From NCBI GenBank assembly GCA_034509735.1, contig JACGWO010000001.1, positions 12,664,854-12,728,853 on the forward strand: 64,000 nucleotides of DNA, read 5' to 3'. The DNA is from Sesamum alatum (lineage: Eukaryota > Streptophyta > Magnoliopsida > Lamiales > Pedaliaceae). Each line of letters opens with the position of its first letter. Position 1 is the first letter of the stretch. The notes below the pieces were generated by a model. That model saw nothing but the letters and a program-made list of their open reading frames with translations, was not told where the DNA came from and ran no database searches. A program made the translations under genes and the position numbers. Below are positions 12,718-24,956 of this stretch, piece after piece.

Positions 12718-13989
12718 TGATCGGTTATCGAAGCCGTCAAATATAAAAACTGATTCTAAACTGTCGTAGTCGTGGAACCAGGTCGAATCCCAAGGGAACT
12801 ATCGATTAATTTCTCGATCTAAATGTAGTAACCAAAAAGGGGGCTATGAATGGAGTACTAATTATGAATGAACTAAATTAACAAAAGCAAGAGTAAAATA
12901 ACTGAGATGAGATTATAGATGAAAAAGTCCAATTCAAGGGGGGTTCGTCTCACCAATCGTTATGTCTATCATAGATCACTAACGGTTAATTCCATAACCA
13001 AGCATTCAACTCTGGAATTCATTAGGATAGCCGTAACAAATTCCTGTTTTCCTATCGTAGTGGATTTGACTTAAGCATCTAAACCCAAACTTATTATATC
13101 AAGACTGGGCACGATAGCGTTCCATATCACATCAATAATAGCATTTGCATCAATGAAAACAGTTGAATCTAGATCAAATAACCGAGATAGATGCAATTAT
13201 CTAACCTAGTTTTCTCGTCTCCGCAAATAAATCATGTAAAGCACATAATAAACTTGCTTGCTACTCATACCACTCATTCATGACAATTACGGATCACTGA
13301 ACTCATGGATAGCAATAGAATAATTAATATTGAATCGAATTGTCAGATCTATCAATAATAATCATTCCGTTCACAGTAAATCAAGACGAGAAATACTTAG
13401 CGAAATTAGATAAATTCAAGACCTCAAAACATAACAATAGGGTTTAACATTTCCCTTGAATCGGAATACAAAATTAGCTACTAAACAAAAGCATGAATTC
13501 AGAGGAAGAGAGTAAAATGATGATCAAGAGATGATTTTTCTCTGCGTTCTAGTCTCCCTTTTATAATTGAGAGTCCTCTTCCTACGCAACTTCAGAGTCC
13601 TCTTTTCGTGCCAACTCTAGAGTCCTCTTTTCGTGCCAACTTCAGAGTCCTCTTCTAAAACCCGCGCAGACCTGGATGTCGGTTAAGGCGTGATCACGCC
13701 TTTAGTGGTTGTTCAAGTCTGTTCATTTAAAACTATTCTTCTCTTCCCTCGCAGACTCGGGTTTCGGATAGGACGTGATCATGCCCTAATATTTGTTCAA
13801 GTTTGCTCATTATTGTTTTGTACTTGATCACTTTCTGTCTTTATTTGGGGCTTTTTAACTCCTTTTCTTCACAACGGGTCAATCTCGATCCTTCATTCAA
13901 AAGTGCATAACTCGATAAAAAATGTAAAGGAAACCTTTAAAAAACATTCGAGTTAAGCATGCATATGAGAGATGAAATGCACCCTATCA
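12718..13989 (-). repeat. 3' LTR (left) of the nested gypsy-type element
   Basis: Starts TGATCGGTTATCG, ends CACCCTATCA, matches 19095-20340. An imperfect internal tandem of about 30 bp beginning near AGAGTCCTCTT is visible at about 13570-13660; the right LTR has fewer copies. Confidence 0.92.
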
Positions 13990-15580
13990 AATTCCCCCAC
14001 ACCAAAACCATGCTTGTCCTCAAGCATCTCTTGATTCAAAAAGCATGGATTATCCAAGTAGCCATACCTAAATTTCTCTTTATGTTAGTCAAGTGTATCC
14101 CTTAATCAACATGTCTTCACAGTTTAAGAAGAGATAGCAATATTGAGAATAAACACTAATGGCATTAATACAACAAGCACGTATCCCATTGACTTTATCA
14201 AACGTGAACGAAACAAGTCTCAACACTCCTCACTACGATGTCTCTCAAATCACTCAAGAAGTGTTTAAAGAATTTTTGTCACACTCAAAATCAGGACATT
14301 AGAGTGCCATTGCCATAGGCTTGCTGCGAATCAAATCTCCACCATTGCAAAATGCTTATCAGTGCATAAATCAAAGGGTCTTAACATGGTTGTAATGGGG
14401 CTAGGGTCAAGGTGTGTCAAGAGAGGTCAAATTGTGGCTCATGAATTCAAAAGGATGATGTCAACTTAGTTGCTTGTATTGCTCAGCTCATTGCTTTTTT
14501 TCTTCCACATCTAAGTGTTTGAAGTATGCACACTTTCGAACATGATTTTTTTTGTTTTTCAGTTTCACTTTCCTCTTTAACCCTTTTCCTCTTTTTCTTT
14601 CTTTTTTTTTCTCATTCATCATTCATCAAAGACTCGTTCATTCATCAAAGTCTTTGATTCTCTATTTTTTTTTCTTGCTCTCTTTTTTTCGTTGCATTCT
14701 TTTTTATTATTTTTTTTCTTGGGTCAAGCAACATGTCTCCCATATGCCCCCTTGCACCACTTCTCTAGCTCTTTTTCGCATCGACTTATAAGCAACCATA
14801 TTAACATCATCCCTTTGAAAGGGTTCAAAAATCTCTGCAGGCAATAACCAAGAAAGGGATAATCGGCTGAAGATGCGGTTTAACCAAGAAAATAGAGGTC
14901 AAGGCTCAAATGAGTTTTCTAAGGGTGAGTTTCCGGTAAGCTCTTTTCAAGGTTAATTGGCTATTTCTAAATGCCCTTATCATTTTCATACACCAATATG
15001 CAAAAATGTGACCTCGAAATGTATTACACAAGCAAGTTCTAGAATGCACACACTAAGTCCGATGCCCTCAATTGAAAGAAATTTATGAGCACTATTTGAA
15101 TGCAAGTGCTTTGGCTCAAAAGCTCACATAAAGGGTTTTAGTGTTGATTCTTGAACGTTGTTCGTCTAATGCAATCAACGGGACATCTTTCACACACAAT
15201 ATTTTTTATGCCACTAGAGTTCGTTCCGCCTACTAATCTCAACTTAAACCACAAATTCCTATTGGCTTCAGGGACAACAAAAAACAACATGCAAGGAATT
15301 TAGTTCAAGTTACAGGACAACCCACACATTTCGTTTCAAGATCAACTCATTTCAAGCACAAATTACGGTGTTTATGACATATAATCAGTACCAAAATAGC
15401 AATTTCATCCACAAAATTTCAGGCCCATAACCACCATACCAACTCATGCACAACCCTCCCCCACACCAAGTACATACATTGTCCCTAATGTATGCACATA
15501 AAACCACATATAACAAGGGAATGAAAAAGAGAGAGAGAAATAGAGAGCATCCCTGAAATATATGGTGACGGCAAAGCGGG
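13990..15580. other. Non-coding part of the nested gypsy-type element
   Basis: No coding signal. The stretch 14540-14730 is T-rich low-complexity DNA on the plus strand, so an open frame there is compositional. It lies between the purine tract and the 3' end of the minus-strand ORF. Confidence 0.6.
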
Positions 15581-15910
15581 TTAGGCATGGGGTGATGGGG
15601 GTATAGATACCCCCAAAGCAGTCAAGGCCGCCTCGAGCTTGCGGTGCAGCCACGCATCAGAGAGCTCCAGCCAGGTTAGACGGCCTTCAATGGCGTCCGG
15701 CGATAGGGCGGCAGGCGGTGGCTGTGAGCAGCGGTTTGGGCATTCTTCAGGGTCAAGGTCGGCATAGCTCATGCCACTCGGGGCCTCGTGATGATTAAAA
15801 AATGTGCATTTTGTGCAAAGTTGCCACATCCAACGGCTCCTCCTCGCAAGCCGAATGTAAATCATGATTAGACAAGTTCAAGACACCCAAATTGACCGCA
15901 AGGTGAGTAA

Positions 15911-16483
15911 TTAACGATCAAGGCAAACATGCTTAGACAAAGTGGCAACAGTTTGAAATTGAGAAGCAAGCCAAGCACCTAGATTCACATGCACCTTATT
16001 GATCATGCTCCAAATGAAGAACAATTTAACCTTAGAACATGTACCCACAGTGGCCCGACGTCCAGAAAAATTAAAAGCAAGGAAACGTTGCATATATACC
16101 CATTCAAACTGGCGTAAGTGACGTGCCTTGGACCGACTAGGGTGATATACCCAAGAGTCCTTGGACAACTCTCTCCACACAGAGATGGGTTCAAAAACCC
16201 CATAATCAACCAAAGCCTCACGGTACTCTTGTGAAGCTAAATATTCATCATGCACAAAACCCATAGCCAGATTGAAATCATTTATGCTTATTTTAAAATC
16301 TCTACCAAGCATTCGAAAACGAATAACATTAGGTGCAGTGAGGGTAAAGGGGTTCGGTTTGTTGAAAACGAAAATAGTATAGAATTCACGAATCAACTCA
16401 ACAAAGACAGGCATACGGATATTGGCAAACTCACGCCATTGCATATTAAAGAGCAAGGCATCAATACTACCACGGATACCCAA
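15911..16483 (-). CDS. Plant-mobile-domain-like / Athila ORF-type protein of the nested element
   Basis: A 190-residue frame containing MQWREFANIRMPVF, IREFYTIFVFNKPNPF, NVIRFRMLGRDFKISINDF, SVWRELSKDSW and FFIWSMINKVHVNLGAWLA. This is the conserved block seen in 'putative plant transposon protein' ORFs of Athila-like elements. The minus-strand frame 15581-15865 (Pro- and Leu-rich) is probably its C-terminal continuation after a frameshift or stop at 15908. The function of these proteins is not known; some sit where an envelope-like ORF would. A consensus splice-donor-like GGTAAGT lies just upstream on the minus strand at about 16516-16510. Confidence 0.7.
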   Translation of the reverse strand: MGIRGSIDALLFNMQWREFANIRMPVFVELIREFYTIFVFNKPNPFTLTAPNVIRFRMLGRDFKISINDFNLAMGFVHDEYLASQEYREALVDYGVFEPISVWRELSKDSWVYHPSRSKARHLRQFEWVYMQRFLAFNFSGRRATVGTCSKVKLFFIWSMINKVHVNLGAWLASQFQTVATLSKHVCLDR

Positions 16484-16569
16484 TGCATCTAACGATGGTA
16501 AATGTAGAGACTTACCGGGGTTGAGTGGCCGAGTTTTAATAACAGGGTACCTTTTTTGTGTTCTCTAGA

Positions 16570-17095
16570 GGTGAAGTGAAGGTGACCTGCGAGGTCCGTC
16601 TCGACCGTGGACGGAATGCCGGCAGTGGAGCTGAATCTACCCCATTTCCGGTAGGTGTCGCGGAGGTGTGCGGCCGTGGACGGTTCCGACGCACCGGAAT
16701 GCGGGGCCGCAGCGAAGGTAGTGGTTATCGCCGGCGCAGGTGGCGATGGTGGTTCGGTCGGAGGACTCGCCGGCGGCGACAGTGGTGCAATTGGGGCAGG
16801 GGTGGAGCTCGACGGCGGCTGGTTCCTCTTCGAGTGGAGGCCATTGCGAAGAAGTTCGCAGTGGGGTGCGGATAGCAGCAGCGGCGGCGCGGCGCGGAGG
16901 CGAGGAACGGAGAAACACTGTGGACAACGGCGTGGCAGCAGCGACGGTGCTGTGGTGGTGCGACGCTGACCGCAATAGTGCGAGCGGAGCAGCAACGACT
17001 ATTGTCGGCAGCGTGGTGGTGCGTCAGCGGCGGTGGTAGCGGCGAGGCGACAGCGGCGGTGGTGTGCGGCTGCGGCTGCAATGAGAGTGGGAAAT
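16570..17095. other. GC-rich island inside the nested element
   Basis: An abrupt GC-rich block with long open frames on both strands (Pro-, Ala-, Ser- and Arg-rich translations), unlike the AT-rich DNA around it. On the minus strand it is preceded by CTAATTTCC and AAACCCTAATTT, telobox-like motifs usual in plant 5' leaders. It could be a captured 5' end of a host gene. Which frame, if any, is coding cannot be told. Confidence 0.5.
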
Positions 17096-17137
17096 TAGGG
17101 TTTGCAAGAGAAAATTGAGGAAATTAGGGCTTGCCAA

Positions 17138-17169
<32 letters not shown>

Positions 17170-17170
17170 G
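17138..17170. repeat. (CA)n(TA)n microsatellite
   Basis: A run of CA dinucleotides passing directly into TA dinucleotides. The same compound repeat occurs at about 29216-29246. Confidence 0.9.
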
Positions 17171-17992
17171 TTTTGAAATAGGGAGAAGAAAATAAAAAAA
17201 AAACTAGAATAAGAAAAAAAAATAATAAAAAATAGATAATACAAAGAGGATTCAGATTTGTCCCCACTTGTAGGCGTGATCACGCCTAAACAACCCCTCA
17301 AGTCTGTACGTCTAGTGAAAAATCGCCGAGCTCGGCGTCTGCTTCAGACAGAAAAGACAGTGGGATAAGGCGTGATATGCCTTATCTCGCTGTGAAGTCT
17401 GTCGGACCAATGAACACGGTGTTGCATCTGGCATCAAACGGGGCGTGACCACGCCTTATATGAACGTCAAATCTGCGAAGGTGAGAAGTAAAAATCCTAA
17501 ACTAAAAGTTCAAAATAAAGCATATAAAACGCCGGGTTGCCTCCCAGCAAGCGCAATTGTTTATTGTCGTTATGCTCGACGGAATGCCATTTTTTTTTTC
17601 AATATGTTGATTGTTGGAGTGACGCCAATGCAATACCAATGATGCTTGTGACTTCATCACCACCAAGAAATGATTTCGATCGATGGTCATTCTTCGTGTT
17701 GAGACTTTTAATTCTTGCTACACCATGAGGAAAAACATTAACACTTTCAAAACGACCAAACCAAAAAGAACTCGACTTACCTGGGATGAGCTTCAAGCGA
17801 GATTTGTAGAATAACACATTTGTGCCAACCTCAAATAGTTTCTTCAAAATCATATGATCATGAAATCTCCATGTTTTCTCCTTGCTCTTCTCAATTCTTC
17901 TCTTCCATCCAACTTTCGTTCATTCAGCTCTGTAAACAGTCCTTTTAAAATCATGGCAGATAATGTCTCTCATATACCCAAATAGAGATCTT

Positions 17993-19045
17993 TTAGGTGG
18001 TTGGAAAGTCTTTCAGCTTCAGTGGGGATGCCTTCATGAAGGTATTCATTATCTCCATCTCACGCTCATCCTTCTTTGATTTTGTCACCCTGTATAGGGG
18101 AGGAAGATCACAAGTATTAGATGAAGAAAGTGGGATTAAATCGGACTTTACCTTTTCTTTTTGGACGTCGGTATCTTCGAGAGCCTTTTCAACTTTATTG
18201 GATTGCACCGGTGTTTGTTCAATTGGGTGGATCTCCTCCCCACTCTGAAGTGTTATAGCACGAACATTTGCACTTAGATTTGTCTCTATTTGTGACAGTA
18301 GCTTCTCGGATGTTTGAGTTTCCAACCTACTTATCGATGTCACTAACTGCGCGAGTTGGTTCCCTAAGTGTTGAAAGCTCGCCTCCGTCCTCTCTTGAAA
18401 CTGTTGAGTAGAAATAGCAAGGGATTTGACAATATCCTCTAAACTCATACTTGAATTTGATGCTTGAGGTGGGGCTTGTGCGGGAGCTTGCCAATATCCT
18501 CCGTCCCATTGGGTGTGCCAGGGTGCCGGTGGAGGTCGGTTAAAGAATTGTGGTTGTTGCCTTGATTGCTCCCCATCACTCCTATAACTGAAGTTTGGGT
18601 AGTCTTTCAACCACGGGTTGTACAAATTGGAGTAAGGATCATATTTTCGGTGGGGTTGCCCAGGAAATCCCCCTACGGCATTCATTACTGGCATTGTTCC
18701 TTGTTGCAACGATGGGCATGCTTCGGTTGAATGTCCATGGCCTAAGCATATCCCACAACCCACTACTCCTTGAATCTTTCCTCTAGCCATTTGGTGTACA
18801 AAAACAGTTAGTTCAGAGAGTTTTTCTGCCAAATCATTAGTGTTTACCTCGTTAACTTGTTGAACATCCCAATCTCTTCGAAATCCATATTGTCTATAAT
18901 TCTCGGTCATGGGAGGAATCCACTGTCCTATTGCCATCTCGTTTTCAATTTTTCCAGAAATAGATTCAACACCAACAGTTAGTCTATATAGAGCACGAAG
19001 GTCCCTGCAAAACAAAAAGATTAGCAAAGGAACAAAAAGACACAA
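17993..19045 (-). CDS. Partial gag of the nested gypsy-type element
   Basis: A 350-residue open frame. A CCHC zinc knuckle CGICLGHGHSTEAC near residues 95-110 binds nucleic acid in gag proteins. It is followed by a Pro/Gln/Trp-rich linker, a helical stretch (FQERTEASFQHLGNQLAQL, about residues 215-235) and the Athila-type tail with ITLQSGEEI. The usual N-terminal Retrotrans_gag domain is absent. The frame starts about 25 bp after the primer-binding site, so the first half of gag has been deleted and the N-terminal residues may not be genuine. Confidence 0.78.
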   Translation of the reverse strand: MCLFVPLLIFLFCRDLRALYRLTVGVESISGKIENEMAIGQWIPPMTENYRQYGFRRDWDVQQVNEVNTNDLAEKLSELTVFVHQMARGKIQGVVGCGICLGHGHSTEACPSLQQGTMPVMNAVGGFPGQPHRKYDPYSNLYNPWLKDYPNFSYRSDGEQSRQQPQFFNRPPPAPWHTQWDGGYWQAPAQAPPQASNSSMSLEDIVKSLAISTQQFQERTEASFQHLGNQLAQLVTSISRLETQTSEKLLSQIETNLSANVRAITLQSGEEIHPIEQTPVQSNKVEKALEDTDVQKEKVKSDLIPLSSSNTCDLPPLYRVTKSKKDEREMEIMNTFMKASPLKLKDFPTT

Positions 19046-19071
19046 AACTAGACTAAGAAACTAAAAATAGT

Positions 19072-19089
19072 TCCCCGGCAACGGCGCCA
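19072..19089 (-). promoter_or_regulatory. Primer-binding site matching tRNA-Asp
   Basis: On the minus strand reads TGGCGCCGTTGCCGGGGA, the complement of the 18-nt 3' end (with CCA) of plant tRNA-Asp as I know it. It lies five bases from the LTR edge at 19095. This type of primer site is common in Athila/Tat gypsy elements. Confidence 0.88.
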
Positions 19090-19094
19090 AAATT

Positions 19095-20340
19095 TGATCG
19101 GTTATCGAAGCCGTCAAATATAAAAACTGATTCTAAAACTGTAGTAGTCGTGGAACCAGGTCGAATCCCAAGGGAACTATCGATTAATTTCTCGATCTAG
19201 ATGTAGTAACCAAAAAGGGGGGTATGAATGGAGTAGTAATTATGAATGAACTAAATTAACAAAAGCAAGAGTAAAATAACTGAGATGAGATTATAGATGA
19301 AAAAGTCCAATTCAAGGGGGGTTCGTCTCACCAATCGTTATGTCTATCATAGATCACTAAGGGTTAATTCCATAACCAAGCATTCAACTCTGGAATTCAT
19401 TAGGATAGCCGTAACAAATTCCCGTTTTCCTATCGTAGTGGATTTGACTCAAGCATTTAAATCCAAACTTATTATATCAAGACTGGGCACGATAACGTTC
19501 CATATCACATCAATAATAGCATTTGCATCAATGAAAACAGTTTAATCTAGATCAAATAACCGAGATAGCTGCAATTATCTAACCTAGTTTTCTCGTCCCC
19601 ACAAATAAATCATGTAAAGCACATAATAAATTTTTTTGCTACTCATACCACTCATTCATGACAATTACGGATTACAGAACTGATGGATAGCAATAGAATA
19701 ATTAATATTGAATCGAATTGTCAGATCTATCAATAATAATCATTCCGTTCACAGTAAATCAAGACGAGAAATACTTGGTGAAATCAAATAAATTCAAGAC
19801 CTCAAAACATAACAATAGGGTTTAACGTTTCCCTTGAATCGGAATACAAAATTAGCTACTAAACAAAAGCATGAATTCAGAGGAAGAGAGTAAAATGATG
19901 ATCAAGAGATGATTTTTCTTTGCGTTCTAGTCTCCCTTTTATAATTGAGAGTCCTCTTCCTACGCAACTTCAGAGTCCTCTTTTCGTGCCAACTTCAGAG
20001 TCTTCTTCTAAAACCGCGCAGACCTGGATATGGGTTAAGGCGTGATCACGCCTTAATGGTTGTTCAAGTCTGTTCATTTAAAACTATTCTTCTCTTCCCT
20101 CGCAGACTCGGGTTTCGGACAGGGCGTGATCATACCCTAATGGTTGTTCAAGTCTGCTCATTACTGTTTTGTACTTTATCACTTTCTGTCTTTATTTGGG
20201 GCTTTTTAACTCCTTTTCTTCACAACGGGTCAATCTCGATCCTTCATTCAAAAGTGCATAACTCGATAAAAAATGTAAAGGAAACCTTTAAAAAACATTC
20301 GAGTTAAGCATGCATATGAGAGATGAAATGCACCCTATCA
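19095..20340 (-). repeat. 5' LTR (right) of the nested gypsy-type element
   Basis: Partner of 12718-13989 with the same TGATCGG...CCCTATCA ends. Visible differences are scattered substitutions and a shorter AGAGTCCTC tandem, consistent with a fairly young insertion. Confidence 0.92.
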
Positions 20341-20542
20341 CTTTGCGGGGGGAGGGAGGGGGAATTCCCTGCAAATTTGGATGGAGACTTAGCCCAGGGA
20401 GAATTATTGAGTCTCAGTCTCCACCACATCTTGTGAGAGAAGGATGAAGTAACATCTCTCAAATTTCAAATGCCAACGCCATCCTCTCCAGTAGGATAGC
20501 AGATGTTGTGCCACTTGGTCCAGTGAATTTTTTTTCTGTGTC

Positions 20543-23015
20543 TCAAGAGATCCCCAAAAAAATTTGGCAAACAATTGTTCTATCTTTTGTATGATTCCTA
20601 TTGGGGGGGTTGAGGACTTGGATCAAATATAGAGGCATATAGGAGAGAACACTTTTGATGAGCTGGAGCCTGCCCCCGTAAGACAGGTGGCAGTGCTCCC
20701 ACCCACTAATGCGGGTCCTGATTTTATCCATAAGAGGTTCATAAAGGATTTTGTTTTTGTGCCCCTTGTAGAGAGGGGCACCTAGGTAGATTATAGGGAG
20801 ACTTTCCATGTTAAAGCCAGTGATGTACTTGATTCTATGAGCAAATAGGTTGGCTTTTTTCCCAGCAACAAAAAAACTTTTAGAGTGATTAATCCGTTGA
20901 CCAGAGTTGGCTTCAAAAGTCCTAAGAAAGTGCATCAGGTGGCTAAGGCTAGTTTCATGGCAATTGATGAAAAGGATCACATCATCAGCATAGGCAAGAT
21001 GATTGATTTGAATATCACAATTAGTGTGGAACAGCATGCCAAGATTACTGCCAAATAGGTGGTCCAATCCTCTGGAGAGAGCCTTAGCTGCAGTGATGAA
21101 CAGGGCAGGGATATAGGATCCCCTTGCCTAAGTCCCTGAGAGGATTTAAAGAAGCCTGAGGTTTCTCCATTGATCAGAACAGTGAACCAGCAGTTCTCAA
21201 TGACATTTTGAATGAGATGCAGGAACCTAGGAGGAAATCTCATGTTCTGAAGAACCTGATAGAGAAAGGGCCACCTAACTCTATCATAAGCCTTAGACAT
21301 ATCAAGTTTGATGAAGAGGTTACCTTTCTTAGTATTGAGGTCAAGGCGGTGCACCATCTCTTGAGCCATTAAGATGTTATCACCAATAGTCCTGCCCGGG
21401 ACAAATCCACTTTTGGGCAGGTAAGATGAGATCAGGGAGGATTTGTGAGAGTTTAAGGTACAGGAGTTTAGACAGAATTTTGTTGGTGACATTATAAAGG
21501 GAAATAGGTCTGAAATCACTCCAAGTCTGAGGAGATTCCACTTTAGGGATGAGGACAATGGATGTGGCAATGACTTCTAGGCATAGGTGTGCCACAAAAT
21601 AAGTATGTAACTGCCTCCAAAACATCTGGGCTAATAAAGTCCCAACATAATTGAAAAAAGGAGGAAGGAAATTTATCAGGGCCCGCAATGCTATCCCTGT
21701 CAATGCTGAAGACTGCATTTTTAATCTCCTCAAGAGAGGGAGTATTGCAAATGTGATTGGCAACATCTTCATGAATTCGAGGGAATTGGAAGGGGAATGC
21801 AGAATCAAGGCTACGAGTGGGATTGGCAGTCAAGAGTTGTTTGAAGAAAGAGGCAGCAGAGTTCTTGATAAGGCCAGGATTAGTAATGACAGTATGATTG
21901 TCCTGGATCCTCAAAATTTTGGATTTGATTCTTTTCTTCTTGAAAAGGGAGTGGAAAATATTTGGTATTCCTTTCCCCGGCTTCAATCCATTTATAGGCA
22001 CTTTTTTGGCGTCAGTAGTCAGATTCTAGAGTTAGGGCATATAGCAAGTCAGCGTTGCATTTATTAAGGGTTTTGAGGTTAGCAGCAGAGGGGTTATTGT
22101 CATAAGTTTTTTCAGCCTCAGTGGCTTTGTTTTTAGCCTGGTGGATTTGAGCGAAGATGTTCCCAAAAGTGTGTTTATTCCAGGTTTTGAGCAGGTCCTT
22201 AGTCCTATAGAGTTTCTGTTGGAGTTTGTACATACCTGAGCCTGTATGGGAGAACACCAAGATTGTCCAACGGTGTGCATGAAGGAGGGGGTGTCTAAGC
22301 CACATATTTTGAAATCTAAATGAGGATGGGCATTTCTCAATGGGATTGAAGGCAGTGACAAGTAGGGGTGGTGATCAGAAAGTCTTCTAGGTAGATGGAT
22401 GACTCTGGTGCTAGAGAAAAGTTCAGACCATTCCTAGGAGTAAAGGACTCTGTCAAGGCGTTTCCAAATTCTGTTATTAGTCCAGGTAAAAGGTTCCTCT
22501 TCAAACCCCCCCATCAATGAGATTAGTATCAAAGATCATGTCACTAAAGTCTTCCATGGGGCCTAAAATATTACTAGTGCCTCCCTGGTTCTCATTCCAG
22601 TGTAGTATAGTGTTGAAATCTCCCCCAACTAACCATGGCATTTTGTCATGAGAAAGGTTTTTGAGTTGGTCCCAAAGGAGTCTCCTAGGTGTTCTATAAC
22701 ATTTAGCATATATAAAGGAGCAGTATAAATCATCAGACATGATAGCAGAAGACACTTTCACATGCAGCAATTGACTAGTGTCCATAATCACTTGTACATT
22801 CACATGATAAGAAGCAAAACACCAAATTTTATTATTAGGGTTAGAAACTATAGTTTAAATCCAAATCTACATGTGAAGTAGTGTGCTTTCATTTGCACAA
22901 ATGGTTCAAGCAGGACCAATAGATGAGGTCTATGTTCAATAATCATATCAAAAAGTATTTTTTGCTTATCATCATTATCAATACCTCTCACATTCCAAAT
23001 CAGAAGCTTAATCAT
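20543..23015 (-). pseudogene. LINE ORF2 N-terminal part: endonuclease and reverse transcriptase
   Basis: Minus-strand reading starts at 23015 with MIKLLIWNVRGIDNDD, the opening strand of the endonuclease/exonuclease/phosphatase fold that nicks target DNA. It continues through ARRLLWDQLKN-like sequence (about 22680) and LVGGDFNTILHWNENQGG (about 22640). RT motifs follow: FIKLDMSKAYDRVRW (about 21320-21275), SQGLRQGDPIS (about 21145) and YADDVILF (about 20990) with the catalytic Asp pair. YLGAPLYKG lies at about 20785. Frameshifts and stops occur around 22840, 22500, 22030, 21570 and 21080. It ends where the nested element interrupts. Confidence 0.92.
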
Positions 23016-23894
23016 TAAAATTGCAGAGATGATAAGGATGAAGATCTTGTATGCCTCTTTGGAAGATTTTTAATGGAGGACTTACCTCTGTTCCTCTTAC
23101 CTTTGCCTGAGGTTTTAGGTGATTCCTGTATGTAGAAGTCTTCCTGGGACTTGTTCCTTTTATGCCTGAGTGATGAGGCAGAGTCCAGTAGAAGCTGGTC
23201 TTGTAAGTGGATGTGTGTAGTTGTTTGAGATATCTCATATGAGTTGTTCTCATCCTGTTGTGCAGCTGGGGGCTGGATGTTTTGGGTGTTCTGGTATGTG
23301 CCCCTTGCTCCATTAACTTCAGTGTTGCCTTCAGTGGGGGCTGATTGTGCTGGTCAGATCGAGGTTTGTAGCTCCTCTTCCTCCAGATTTTGAAGACTTT
23401 GAAACCTGTTGAATATGGGTGTAGACTCTTCTTCCCACTCACTTGCAACTTCAGTATCTTGTGACCCAATAATCTGGTGTGTGCTTATGTCACCCTTGTA
23501 CAAGGTTCTTGTCTCCTCCTTGTGTGTTTCCATGATATTTGATTCACAGTCCTCCAAAGACCATGTTGGGGTGAAGGGGAGCTGTTTGTAGATGTTTGAA
23601 CAATGTGTATGCTCCTGTGCTCTTTTTATACCTCCTTCAGTCCCAGGCTTAGTACTGGCAATGTCGAAGTGGGTTGCTTTATCATTGGGACTTCTTCTAT
23701 GTCTAGCAAGTTGCTCATCCCAATCTTTATCCAAGAGCTCTGCAATGATGGGGTCATCATAGTTGAAGTCATCATCACTATCCTCTACAATTTCCTGAAA
23801 GCCATTCTGGTTGATAGCCGTTGCAACAGTCTCATCAGTGTCATTGGTTCTCAGATTCTCCTTGAGGTGTGTTCCAGGCCCTGATCCTTTTTGT

Positions 23895-24956
23895 CTAGCT
23901 GCTGCATCTTGGTCCAGCTGCGAACATTACTTTCTTCCCTTTCTTTCTTGCAATAGCATTTGTTTCCATACTCATTCTGGTCAATAGGTTCTGAGCTTTG
24001 GGTTTCCAGTGTTGCAAGAGTAGCTTCTGTTCTGGCAGGATCAGACTTAGTTTTGGAGAGGCAAGAGTTGTGGTCGTAGCCAAGGTGCTTGCGGTATGGC
24101 AGTACAAAGGGCAGTTTTCATAGAGGACTGGTTGCCTTATAGTATGTTCATCATCCTCCAGATAGATAACTGGAATTCGAGAGGCTGTAAGATCTAATTC
24201 AACGCAGACCCTCGCGAGGCTTGGTCTAGATAGGTCAGCAGTCGGCTCATCCATCCGAAGGGGTTTTCCAATGAGATTTGCAATACCAAACAGTGCACCT
24301 TTCTCAAAGAAATGGCATGGCAGTTCTGGAAATTTTATACAGACTGGGGCTATAGGGGATTCGATTTGGGGGTTAAAGGTAGGGGTCCATTTAAAACTTG
24401 TATCTGAAAATTATCGAACATCCATTCCCCCTAAGCCATAATCTAGAAAATCTTCTTCATGGGAGAGACAAATTAAGACATGCTTCAGATTAATGGCTCC
24501 AACTGTTACAGAACCCCTCAGCCCTAGTTTAATGATTCTCTGTCTCAAGAAGTCCAAGTTTGGGAGGCCATACGAAAACTTACCAATTAGGGCATATTTT
24601 AGCTTTTCCGACAGTTTGGCGATTTCCTCTTTGGAAAATTTCAGTCCTAGGTCGCCCTTATGCCTTGTGATCGTGCCCATTTGCAGGAGGTCTTTATTGT
24701 GAAAGGATTTCTTGGCAGCCCTTTCTGGATCATGCTGAAAGTGAGGCGGTGGGGTGTTGGACGATGGAGGAGTATGATTTTTTTGCGGGTGTGGGTGGGG
24801 ATTGAGGGTTAGTCTGTGTGGTCGATGAGGGGTGAGGTTAGGCTGAGAAGTCGAAGAGGGGTGCGGGTCGGCCATATCATCGAGACGGAGGGGCGGGGTG
24901 GAGAAGGAGGGGGGAGGAGAGTTCCGATAGGGTTCCGGCAACGACAGTTGGTTCAA
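23895..24956 (-). pseudogene. LINE ORF1 with DUF4283-type domain
   Basis: Minus-strand ORF beginning with a Pro/Ser/His-rich leader (24956-24750), then a DUF4283-like domain (LKYALIGKFSYGLPNLDFLR and CLSHEEDFLDYGL). After a break it continues at 24254 with DLSRPSLARVCVELDLT, the strand preceding the zinc knuckle in plant LINE ORF1 proteins. The knuckle is poorly kept (ENCPLYCHTAST). Known role: RNA binding of the LINE particle. The 3' portion of ORF1 down to about 23354 is low in recognisable motifs. Confidence 0.82.

Larger units (their letters stand above)
12718..20340 (-). mobile_element. Non-autonomous gypsy-type LTR retrotransposon nested in the LINE
   Basis: LTRs at 12718-13989 and 19095-20340 are highly similar and flanked by CTTTG. 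The element is on the minus strand: the primer-binding site (19072-19089) adjoins the right LTR and a purine tract (complement of AATTCCCCCACACC, from 13990) adjoins the left LTR. The inside carries a partial gag (17993-19045), a GC-rich stretch (about 16570-17095) and a plant-mobile-domain-like ORF (15911-16483), but no protease, RT or integrase. It therefore needs helper proteins. The primer site and ORF content suggest the Athila/Tat side of gypsy, by inference. Confidence 0.88.

Noticed and set aside
14552..14791. Phe/Leu-rich plus-strand open frame resembling a membrane protein
   Set aside because: Caused by T-rich low-complexity DNA inside the nested gypsy-type element.
16489..17081. 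A host gene in the GC-rich island
   Set aside because: Open frames exist on both strands with the same bias and none shows a domain; the block lies between the two LTRs of a retrotransposon.
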